Of a stretch of 6,896 nucleotides of DNA, positions 1 to 5,295 are shown piece after piece. The notes below the pieces were generated by a model. The model was not told the origin of the DNA. It made no database searches and worked only from the letters and a program-made list of their open reading frames with translations. The position numbers and the translations under genes were made by a program. The stretch comes from Thermodesulfobacteriaceae bacterium (lineage in GTDB: Bacteria > Desulfobacterota > Dissulfuribacteria > Dissulfuribacterales > UBA3076): positions 1 through 6,896 of the forward strand of contig DTYO01000298.1 of the NCBI GenBank assembly GCA_012961845.1, in the 5' to 3' direction. Positions within the stretch are counted from its first letter, which is position 1, and each line of letters starts with the position of its first letter.

Positions 1-44
1 CGAGGATTTTCAGTCCACTGCTCTACCGACTGAGCTATCTCGGC
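1..44 (-). tRNA. tRNA-Phe (GAA anticodon), 5' part, cut by window start
   Basis: Read on the minus strand, the first 44 nucleotides of a tRNA are present: an acceptor 5' strand GCCGAGA, a D-arm GCTC...GAGC with the AGTCGGTAGA loop, and an anticodon loop CTGAAAA. The anticodon is GAA (plus-strand bases 9-11), which reads phenylalanine codons UUC and UUU. The variable loop, T-arm and acceptor 3' strand lie outside the window. One oddity is the anticodon stem: GTGGA faces TCCTC, which leaves a T-T mismatch at tRNA positions 28 and 42. The other four pairs are canonical. Identity is secure from the anticodon loop and D-arm; only the 3' half cannot be judged. Confidence 0.95.
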
Positions 45-57
45 AAGATTGGGTGCT

Positions 58-86
58 ATTATGAAGAGTTGTCGGCTGTTTGTCAA
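58..86 (-). promoter_or_regulatory. Sigma-70 promoter of the tRNA-Phe gene
   Basis: On the minus strand a perfect -35 box TTGACA (plus positions 81-86) is followed after exactly 17 bases by CATAAT (58-63), one base from the TATAAT consensus. Transcription would start near position 51, a few bases before the mature tRNA 5' end at 44. The strength fits a stable-RNA gene. Confidence 0.85.
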
Positions 87-179
87 GCGGCTTGTAAAGA
101 TTACACGGTTATCCTGTAGGGAATACAGCCTGGTCAGTAAATGTTACTGTTCCGCGGCAGGAATCCAGCCTCAGAATTC

Positions 180-207
180 ATACAAGCCCGAAAATAACGG
201 CTTGTAT
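180..207. repeat. 9-bp perfect inverted repeat, motif present a third time nearby
   Basis: ATACAAGCC (180-188) is mirrored by GGCTTGTAT (199-207) around a 10-base spacer. Four further complementary bases (CAGA outside the left arm, TCTG outside the right arm) can pair if four left-side bases bulge out. The 9-mer CGGCTTGTA of the right arm (198-206) also occurs at 88-96, directly upstream of the tRNA-Phe -35 box. A T-rich stretch begins about 8 bases after the right arm, which is too far for a standard intrinsic terminator. It may be an operator or an RNA hairpin; its function is unknown. Confidence 0.6.
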
Positions 208-229
208 TCTGTAGATATTTTTTAAATTG

Positions 230-258
230 GTGGAAATGTCCGATTAAATATTTATAAT
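230..258 (+). promoter_or_regulatory. Possible sigma-70 promoter for pilZ
   Basis: A perfect TATAAT lies at 253-258. The -35 region is poor: GTGGAA at the ideal 17-base spacing (230-235), or TTGGTG at a 20-base spacing (227-232). No better plus-strand pair was found between here and the pilZ start. TTGACT at 382-387 has no matching -10 box. Confidence 0.3.
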
Positions 259-464
259 AACAGACGGCCGGTCCGGATCGGTTTCCGTCCAGAAATGGTT
301 TTTAGCCTGCTCTCTGCGTTGTGCAGAAGAGGTAATAATCGAAATAACAGCAGCATGACTCGCTTATTTTTTTCAGATGCTTTGACTGTGAATGAAAATC
401 CCTGTTTCTGGACAGACACCGGATAACATCGGCTTAAAATCGAACAACCAACAGGAGGAAGATC

Positions 465-872
465 ATGCCTGCTGAAAGACGAAAAAGCCCTCGCTATCAG
501 GTGCGTCTGCGCACATATTTTCCGTCTTTTGACGAGTGGGGATATACTTCTGATATTTCTCTCGATGGATGTTATGTGGTCCTGGATGCCCCGCTGGCAC
601 AGGGATTCATCTCGGATTTCATGCTGGAACTTCCTGTGATCGGGACTATTGCCCTGAAAGGCTATGTCCATCATACATCCGGAAAAAAGCAGGGAGCGGG
701 ATTTCAATTTGTCCAGGTCAGATTTGCTCCTGATCAGTCAGCCTATTACGATGTTTACATGCAATTTATAAAATTAATGCCTGAACTCGAGGAAATCAGG
801 GATCGCTACCGGGAACTGGTAGACAGGGGGGAGCTTGAAGCAAAGAAGCTACCTGAACAGGAAAACGTGTGA
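465..872 (+). CDS. PilZ domain protein, c-di-GMP binding
   Basis: A 135-residue single-domain PilZ protein, a cytoplasmic receptor for the second messenger cyclic di-GMP. Both ligand-binding elements are intact: the RxxxR motif at residues 6-10 (RKSPR) and the D/NxSxxG motif at residues 30-35 (DISLDG) on the following strand. The beta-barrel runs to about residue 95. A charged helical tail (about residues 98-135) follows and could be a partner-binding or oligomerisation segment. There is no signal peptide or membrane segment. The ATG start is well supported by AGGAGG six bases upstream. The next gene, 102 bases downstream on the same strand, encodes a prepilin peptidase, so a role in pilus or secretion control is a reasonable inference. 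In the PilZ family as a whole, targets range from flagellar motors to cellulose synthase, and the partner here is not shown by sequence. Confidence 0.9.
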   Translation: MPAERRKSPRYQVRLRTYFPSFDEWGYTSDISLDGCYVVLDAPLAQGFISDFMLELPVIGTIALKGYVHHTSGKKQGAGFQFVQVRFAPDQSAYYDVYMQFIKLMPELEEIRDRYRELVDRGELEAKKLPEQENV

Positions 873-873
873 T

Positions 874-888
874 CCTGATTTTTTCAGG
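874..888. repeat. Small hairpin just after the pilZ stop codon
   Basis: CCTGA (874-878) and TCAGG (884-888) flank a five-T loop, beginning two bases after the pilZ stop. No U-tract follows on the plus strand, so it is not a convincing intrinsic terminator. It could stabilise the pilZ transcript end or be chance. Confidence 0.3.
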
Positions 889-930
889 GAGAAAAACATA
901 TCGTTTTCGGGTATTTCGGGCATACAGTGG

Positions 931-946
931 CAGGAACCGGTTCTTG
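931..946. repeat. Palindrome upstream of the prepilin peptidase gene
   Basis: GAACCGGTTC (934-943) is a perfect 10-base palindrome. The arms extend to CAG...TTG at 931-946 with one G-T pair. It lies about 30 bases before the pilD start codon, a position suited to a dimeric repressor operator. No adjacent promoter was recognised, so this is a structural observation only. Confidence 0.35.
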
Positions 947-974
947 ATGAAATAGTGATTGGTGTGACGTGACC

Positions 975-1757
975 ATGTCTCTTTTTCTTGTATGGTGCAT
1001 TATATTTTTTGTGCTCGGCGCCTGCATAGGCAGCTTTCTGAATGTATGCATCTACAGACTTCCCCAAGGCAGGTCCATCGTCCGGCCGGGATCGGCATGC
1101 CCTGAGTGCGGTCACAGCCTTGCCTGGTGGGAGAATATTCCCATAGTCAGCTATTTACTGTTGAGGGCCAGATGCCGCTCATGCCGGGCGCCTATCTCGT
1201 TCCAGTATCCTCTGGTAGAATTGCTTATGGGGGTTGCAGCAACGGCACTCTTCATGAGATACGGGCTTGGGCCGGAGATGCCGATTTATCTATGCTTTAT
1301 TGGGTGTCTGCTTGTAGTTACATTCGTAGATCTTGAACACCAGATCATCCCGGACATTGTTTCCCTCCCCGGAATTGTGCTTGGTTTCATATTTTCCTTC
1401 TGGCTTCCCGAACTCTCCTGGATGGATTCCATCGTCGGTGTCCTGACAGGCGGCGGAATCCTCTACATGGTGGCATGGCTGTATTACGTCATTGCCCATC
1501 GGGAAGGAATGGGCGGCGGAGATATAAAACTGCTGGCCATGATCGGTGCATTCCTGGGCTGGAAGTCCATCCCGCTGGTGATATTTCTCAGTGCCGCCGT
1601 GGGGGCTGCGACAGGCCTGACGTTAATGGTCGTCAGCAGGGGAGGGCGTCATAGCGCCATACCATACGGCCCTTTTCTGGCCGGAGCCGCCGTTATCGCT
1701 CTGTTCTGGGGCAGTGAGCTTATTCGCTGGTATTCGGGCTTCCTTGCCGGGGTGTGA
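975..1757 (+). CDS. pilD: Type IV prepilin peptidase / N-methyltransferase (leader peptidase, GspO family)
   Basis: An inner-membrane aspartic protease that cuts the positively charged leader from type IV prepilins or type II secretion pseudopilins and N-methylates the new first residue. All family landmarks are present (260 residues, numbered from the ATG at 975): an N-terminal membrane segment with GSFLNV (19-24); a zinc-type pair of CxxC motifs (C42, C45, C67, C70) in the cytoplasmic loop associated with the methyltransferase domain; the first catalytic aspartate D119 in VDLEHQIIPD; and the second, D183, in GMGGGDIKL. About seven or eight hydrophobic helices follow the usual layout and the length is typical. 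An in-frame GTG at 969 would add two residues; neither start has a strong Shine-Dalgarno sequence. The gene stands apart from pilin and pilus-motor genes, so whether it serves pili, type II secretion or both cannot be told. It may be co-transcribed with the upstream pilZ. Confidence 0.95.
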   Translation: MSLFLVWCIIFFVLGACIGSFLNVCIYRLPQGRSIVRPGSACPECGHSLAWWENIPIVSYLLLRARCRSCRAPISFQYPLVELLMGVAATALFMRYGLGPEMPIYLCFIGCLLVVTFVDLEHQIIPDIVSLPGIVLGFIFSFWLPELSWMDSIVGVLTGGGILYMVAWLYYVIAHREGMGGGDIKLLAMIGAFLGWKSIPLVIFLSAAVGAATGLTLMVVSRGGRHSAIPYGPFLAGAAVIALFWGSELIRWYSGFLAGV

Positions 1758-1927
1758 ATGTGAGCCTTCCAAGGTTGTAAAATTTTTTATGCCTCTGTAT
1801 AAAAAGGTTCTGTTTACTGTTTGTAGTCCGGATGTCCAGATTTTCTCGGTTCATGTGTATATAGTGGCTTTTATTAGTATTTTTGTGGCGTCTTGACGGT
1901 TGTTCAGGGATATGTCCGTAGATCTGC

Positions 1928-1957
1928 TTGAAATAAAAATTTTTCAGAATACATAAT
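1928..1957 (+). promoter_or_regulatory. Likely sigma-70 promoter of the response regulator gene
   Basis: TTGAAA (1928-1933) is followed after 18 bases by CATAAT (1952-1957), within the AT-rich spacer 1758-1995 that separates pilD from the regulator. This predicts a start near 1964 and a leader of about 30 bases. It suggests that the regulator is expressed independently of pilD. No -24/-12 sigma-54 promoter was seen in the same spacer. Confidence 0.5.
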
Positions 1958-1985
1958 AATAAGGGAAAGATTTTTATGGTTTTTT

Positions 1986-1990
1986 GGAGA
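1986..1990 (+). promoter_or_regulatory. Ribosome binding site that decides the regulator start
   Basis: GGAGA at 1986-1990 sits five bases before the GTG at 1996. It overlaps the alternative in-frame TTG at 1984, which has no Shine-Dalgarno sequence of its own. The receiver domain's first beta strand begins right after the GTG, so the GTG at 1996 is preferred. Confidence 0.7.
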
Positions 1991-1995
1991 ATATA

Positions 1996-3417
1996 GTGAC
2001 TAAACCCAGGGTTCTAGTGATAGATGATGAAAGTGATGTGCGCAATACCATTGCCGCCATCCTTTCATCTCGAAAAGGCGGTTACGAAGTTGTCCTGGCA
2101 GCCAGTGCGGCTGAGGGACTGGCTCTCGTAAAAAAACAGCCTTTCGATCATGTGTTGAGTGATATTTACATGGAGCCTGAAGACGGCCTTTTTTTCCTCA
2201 GCCAGGCAAAGAAAGATGATATTCCTGCGAATATCATAATGATGTCAGGGCAGGCAGATGCGGATATGGCTATCAAGGCTATTAAGATGGGGGCCTGCGA
2301 CTATATCCATAAACCTGTAACTGCAGGGCAGTTATTTTTTGTACTTCAGAGAGCGGAGGAGCAGAGCAGATTAAAGAAGGAAAATGCATTTCTCAGGTCG
2401 GAGATCCAGAAAAAATACTCTTTCAACAATATCGTAGCCAAGAGCCCTAAAATGCTCAGAATCTTTAATATTATCGCAAAGGTGGCAGATTATAAGACTA
2501 CGGTTATGATTACTGGAGAAAGCGGTACGGGAAAGGAGCTCGTGGCCAAGGCGGTCCACTTCAACAGTAACAGGAGGAAGCATCCGTTTGTGCCTGTCAA
2601 CTGCGGCGGAATCCCTGAAAATCTTCTTGAGAGCGAACTCTTCGGCCATGTGAAAGGGGCGTTTACAGATGCGGTCAGGGCCAAGAAGGGGCTTTTTGAA
2701 GAGGCGGACGGCGGTACCATGTTTCTGGACGAACTCGGCGATCTGCCTTTTCCTCTTCAGGTAAAGTTGCTTCGGGTGCTTCAGGAAGAAGAAATCAGGC
2801 CTCTCGGGGATACCAGAAACATCAAGGTAGATGTCAGGATCGTGGCTGCAACCGCCAGGAATTTGGAGCAGGATGTCAAGAACGGGCGTTTTAGAGAGGA
2901 CCTGTATTACAGGATCAACGTGCTTTCAATAGTAATTCCTCCCATCAGGGAACGGAAAGAAGATATTCCCCTGCTGGTTGACCATTTCAGGGTGAAATAC
3001 AATCAGCGTCTTGGAACCGCAGTAAGAGGGGTGCATCCGGAGGTCATGCGTCTGTTTCTGGAATACAGGTGGCCCGGAAATGTCAGAGAGCTGGAAAATG
3101 TCATGGAAAGGGCCATGGTGCTGACCGAGACAGATACGATCAAGGTAGAGGACCTGCCGAAGCAGATACGGATGAGCACAGGCGTAGGAATGCCTCCTTC
3201 TATACCGGGGCTTGACGGAACAATTCTCTCTATAAAGCAGAGCAGCAAGATACTTGAGAAGGAACTCATAAAGAAAGCCCTTGCAAAGACGGGTGGCAAC
3301 AAGACACAGGCTGCGCAGCTCCTTGAGATCAGTCTGCCCGCCCTGCTCTACAAGATGAAAGGATACGGGATAGTTCCTGAGCCCGGCCAGGCAGGTGAAA
3401 ACGAAATTGATGCGTGA
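1996..3417 (+). CDS. Sigma-54-dependent NtrC-family response regulator
   Basis: A 473-residue bacterial enhancer-binding protein with three domains. The receiver (about 5-120) has the acidic pair D10/D11, phosphoacceptor D56, S84 and K106-P107. After a coiled linker (about 120-140) comes the AAA+ sigma-54 activation domain (about 145-375), with Walker A GESGTGK at 174-180, the sigma-54 contact loop GAFTDA at 221-226, Walker B ending in D245-E246, and the arginine-finger segment GRFREDLYYRINV at 297-309. The Fis-type helix-turn-helix lies at about 426-459. When phosphorylated by a sensor kinase it should oligomerise, hydrolyse ATP and open sigma-54 RNA polymerase at -24/-12 promoters. The contact loop has D where the consensus GAFTGA has G. 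No partner kinase is adjacent, so the signal and regulon are unknown. A PilR-like role is possible given the neighbouring pilD, but it is not proven. It has its own likely promoter and a GTG start; a TTG at 1984 would add four residues. Confidence 0.93.
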   Translation: MTKPRVLVIDDESDVRNTIAAILSSRKGGYEVVLAASAAEGLALVKKQPFDHVLSDIYMEPEDGLFFLSQAKKDDIPANIIMMSGQADADMAIKAIKMGACDYIHKPVTAGQLFFVLQRAEEQSRLKKENAFLRSEIQKKYSFNNIVAKSPKMLRIFNIIAKVADYKTTVMITGESGTGKELVAKAVHFNSNRRKHPFVPVNCGGIPENLLESELFGHVKGAFTDAVRAKKGLFEEADGGTMFLDELGDLPFPLQVKLLRVLQEEEIRPLGDTRNIKVDVRIVAATARNLEQDVKNGRFREDLYYRINVLSIVIPPIRERKEDIPLLVDHFRVKYNQRLGTAVRGVHPEVMRLFLEYRWPGNVRELENVMERAMVLTETDTIKVEDLPKQIRMSTGVGMPPSIPGLDGTILSIKQSSKILEKELIKKALAKTGGNKTQAAQLLEISLPALLYKMKGYGIVPEPGQAGENEIDA

Positions 3418-3420
3418 TAT

Positions 3421-3461
3421 GCCGGCCCCGGATCCGGCTGTTCGAATCCGATAATTCGGAT
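3421..3461. repeat. Two small hairpins between convergent genes
   Basis: GCCGG (3421-3425) pairs with CCGGC (3434-3438). A second stem, ATCCGA (3446-3451) with TCGGAT (3456-3461), has a four-base loop and abuts the stop codon of the pseudouridine synthase gene. They lie in the 43-base gap where the regulator (plus strand) and the polysaccharide operon (minus strand) converge. A bidirectional terminator would be expected here, but no U-tract follows either stem on either strand, so termination strength is doubtful. Confidence 0.4.
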
Positions 3462-4183
3462 CAGAGCCCTACCGCCTTTTTCAGGGCCCCGATCTCTCTG
3501 TTGCTTAGCAACCGTGATTCTCCCGCGGGAAGTCGGTCCAGATGAAGAGGCCCTATCCGGATCCTTTTCAATCTTATTACAGGATGTCCGATCTGTCGGA
3601 ACATGAGCCGGATCTGGCGTTTTTTGCCCTCTTTTAATACGATCCTGAGAACAGATGACCGCCTTGTTCTTCCCAGGGGCCGTATGCGGCAAGGAAGGGT
3701 TGTCTTCCCATTGATATCGATCCCTGCTCTGAGGATGTCCAGGTCTTTTTCGGAAGGGTGTCCCGTGACTGTTGCGACATAGGTTTTTGGTACCTTGTGC
3801 CCCGGGTGCAGGAGTCTGTGGGCAAGTGCTCCGTCGTTTGTGAGGAGAATCAGGCCTTCACTGTCTTTGTCCAGGCGGCCCACCGGATAGATGCGGTCGG
3901 TGTTCCTGCCCAGTATGTCCATCACGGTGGGCCGGCCGAAAGGATCATGTACTGTAGTCAGGACACCAGCAGGTTTGTTAAGCATGATATACCGGTATGG
4001 TGAATTGTCGCCGGCTATCCGTTTACCATCCACGCATATTGTATTTCGAGATGGGTCGACCCTCATGCCCATTTCCGTGACCTGCCGTCCGTCCACTGTG
4101 ACCCTGCCCGCCCTGATCAGTTTTTCGGCAGCCCGCCTGGAGCATATTCCGGCACCTGCAATAAATTTCTGAAGCCTGATCAT
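3461..4183 (-). CDS. rluB: RsuA/RluB-family ribosomal large-subunit pseudouridine synthase
   Basis: A 240-residue enzyme that isomerises a specific uridine in ribosomal RNA to pseudouridine. The N-terminal S4 RNA-binding domain (about residues 1-60) contains the SRRAAEKLIRAGRVTVDG segment. The catalytic domain starts at YIMLNKPAGV (65-74) and carries the family signature VGRLDKDSEGL, with catalytic aspartate D105. The GKKRQIRLMF segment, followed by IGHPV and an arginine-rich stretch, forms the usual third motif. The LLHP...KTYVATV pattern after the catalytic loop is closer to RluB (23S rRNA U2605 in E. coli) than to RsuA (16S rRNA) from memory, but the exact target site cannot be fixed from sequence alone. 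Its ATG overlaps the TGA of the upstream glycosyltransferase gene (ATGA), and no clear Shine-Dalgarno sequence is visible, so translation is probably coupled. It is the last gene of the operon. Confidence 0.93.
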   Translation of the reverse strand: MIRLQKFIAGAGICSRRAAEKLIRAGRVTVDGRQVTEMGMRVDPSRNTICVDGKRIAGDNSPYRYIMLNKPAGVLTTVHDPFGRPTVMDILGRNTDRIYPVGRLDKDSEGLILLTNDGALAHRLLHPGHKVPKTYVATVTGHPSEKDLDILRAGIDINGKTTLPCRIRPLGRTRRSSVLRIVLKEGKKRQIRLMFRQIGHPVIRLKRIRIGPLHLDRLPAGESRLLSNREIGALKKAVGL

Positions 4184-5295
4184 CTGCGAATCCGGCTGCC
4201 TGCCGCGGCCTTTTCCAGTATGGAAGCCAGCATTTTCTTAAGTGTTTTTTCACTGAAAAATCTATCAAAAAGTCTTCTCGTCTGCTTCCCCCTCATGGCC
4301 AGGCCGCCTGGATCTGCAAGCCATGACCTGACTGTTTCAGCCAGTGCAGCGGAATCACCGGCAGGGATCCATCCTATGACATCGCTGCCCTGCAGATTGT
4401 CCCTGTATGCACCGGAATGGCTGGTGATGACAGGACGCCCTACGGCCATGGACTGATACATCTTGTTCGGTATTACCAGGCTGGTAAGCACAGTGGGGCC
4501 CAGCACACCCAGGAGTATGTGTGCCTGAGCAAGTCTTCCAGGCAGAGACTTGTAGTCTATCCACGGCTCGAAAAAGACATTTTTCATTTCTGCCGCCATT
4601 CTCTGGGTTTTCTGCCTGGCGGGCCCATCGCCCAGAAGGATCCATCTGGCCTCTAGGTCCTGTGTCATGGCTGCTGCCTTTACGATAACATCAGTGCCGT
4701 GAAGCTCAAGGAAGCTGCCGTAAAAGAGAATCTCAAAAGGCGGTTCCGGTGGCGGAGCGGGCATCTCCATGAACATGTCTTCTTCTGCTCCCACGTATAA
4801 TACCTCAAGCCTGTCTTCAGGCACCTTGAGTACGTCATGAAAGAAGCGGGCATGTGCAGACGTGTCGGCCACTACCACATCACCCCTGAAAAAGATACTG
4901 ATTTCTCTATGGAGTTTCCTCCTTGCCTTCAGAGAGTTTTCAGGCCATTTTTTCCTTTCCATGACTTCTTTTTCATAGCTCGATATCAGCAGATCCAGCA
5001 CCAGCGGGACACGCCATTTTCCGGCCCACCGGGCGGCGGAAGCAACATCCCTGTGACGGAAACACGGTACCCATATTATGTCGGGTTTTTCCAGGGCGCG
5101 CAGGTATGCCTCCAAGGTTCCAAGCTGGCTGGCTACGGGCCGGAATGAGCATATGTCCCAGCCTGATTCCTCGAAAAGTCTCAGAACCAGTCTGTTTCTG
5201 GAATAATCTGGGTCGTATCTGCCCCACCACAGGACTACGGACGCAGGATTTCTTCTGGTCATGTGCCTGGGCGTGCTGCCTTCAGTATTCTTCAT
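4180..5295 (-). CDS. Glycosyltransferase, family-4-like (GT-B fold)
   Basis: A 371-residue cytoplasmic or membrane-associated glycosyltransferase, presumably adding a sugar from a nucleotide donor to a lipopolysaccharide or other envelope glycan. The N-terminal domain begins with SVVLWWGRYDPDYSRN (19-34). The C-terminal Rossmann domain has FEILFYGSFLELHGTD, ILLGDGPA and IPNKMYQSMAVGRPVIT (about 275-291), the usual donor-binding region of GT4 enzymes. The retaining-GT E-x7-E glutamates are not conserved: the second position is Q281 and the first is not acidic. There is no signal peptide or membrane helix. The start ATG at 5295 overlaps the stop of the ligase gene (ATGA) with AGGGG just before it; an internal ATG at residue 12 is a less likely start. 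The reading frame stays open upstream to 5703, inside the ligase gene in another frame, and that extension is not credible. Donor and acceptor sugars are unknown. Confidence 0.88.
   Translation of the reverse strand: MKNTEGSTPRHMTRRNPASVVLWWGRYDPDYSRNRLVLRLFEESGWDICSFRPVASQLGTLEAYLRALEKPDIIWVPCFRHRDVASAARWAGKWRVPLVLDLLISSYEKEVMERKKWPENSLKARRKLHREISIFFRGDVVVADTSAHARFFHDVLKVPEDRLEVLYVGAEEDMFMEMPAPPPEPPFEILFYGSFLELHGTDVIVKAAAMTQDLEARWILLGDGPARQKTQRMAAEMKNVFFEPWIDYKSLPGRLAQAHILLGVLGPTVLTSLVIPNKMYQSMAVGRPVITSHSGAYRDNLQGSDVIGWIPAGDSAALAETVRSWLADPGGLAMRGKQTRRLFDRFFSEKTLKKMLASILEKAAAGSRIRR

Larger units (their letters stand above)
45..464. other. Intergenic region between divergent tRNA-Phe and pilZ
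   Basis: About 420 bases without a supported protein gene. The left end holds the tRNA-Phe promoter. The middle holds an inverted repeat (180-207) and a TATAAT box (253-258). The rest holds no RNA motif or ORF that I recognise. A short reading frame at 141-197 (18 codons) has no ribosome binding site. The right end carries the pilZ Shine-Dalgarno sequence AGGAGG at 453-458. If the TATAAT box at 253-258 is used, pilZ has a leader of roughly 200 bases, long enough for post-transcriptional control, but no known riboswitch consensus was recognised. Confidence 0.6.
1758..1995. other. AT-rich spacer between pilD and the response regulator
   Basis: About 240 bases, visibly richer in A and T than the flanking genes. 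It carries the likely regulator promoter (1928-1957) and ribosome binding site (1986-1990). A short frame running out of the pilD end to 1896 has no ribosome binding site or recognisable protein character and was not called. No clear intrinsic terminator for pilD was found: the short CCTT/AAGG pair near 1765-1774 has only a two-base loop. Confidence 0.55.

Noticed and set aside
141..197. 18-codon plus-strand reading frame upstream of pilZ
   Set aside because: No ribosome binding site and no membrane or toxin-like character; it is interrupted by the inverted repeat.
252..707. 151-codon minus-strand reading frame overlapping the pilZ start
   Set aside because: It is antisense to pilZ, which has clear PilZ motifs and a strong ribosome binding site; the translated product shows no recognisable domain.
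927..948. Possible sigma-54 promoter (TGGCAG...) upstream of pilD
   Set aside because: The GC of the -12 element is missing at the required spacing; GG is followed by TTC rather than TTGC.
1714..1896. 60-codon frame crossing the pilD stop
   Set aside because: Starts inside pilD in another frame without a ribosome binding site; the product resembles translated AT-rich spacer.
3427..3461. tRNA-like T-loop sequence (TTCGAATCC) between the convergent genes, suggesting a tRNA fragment or attachment site
   Set aside because: The flanking bases do not form a T-stem, and no acceptor or anticodon arm is present on either side; no integrase is nearby.
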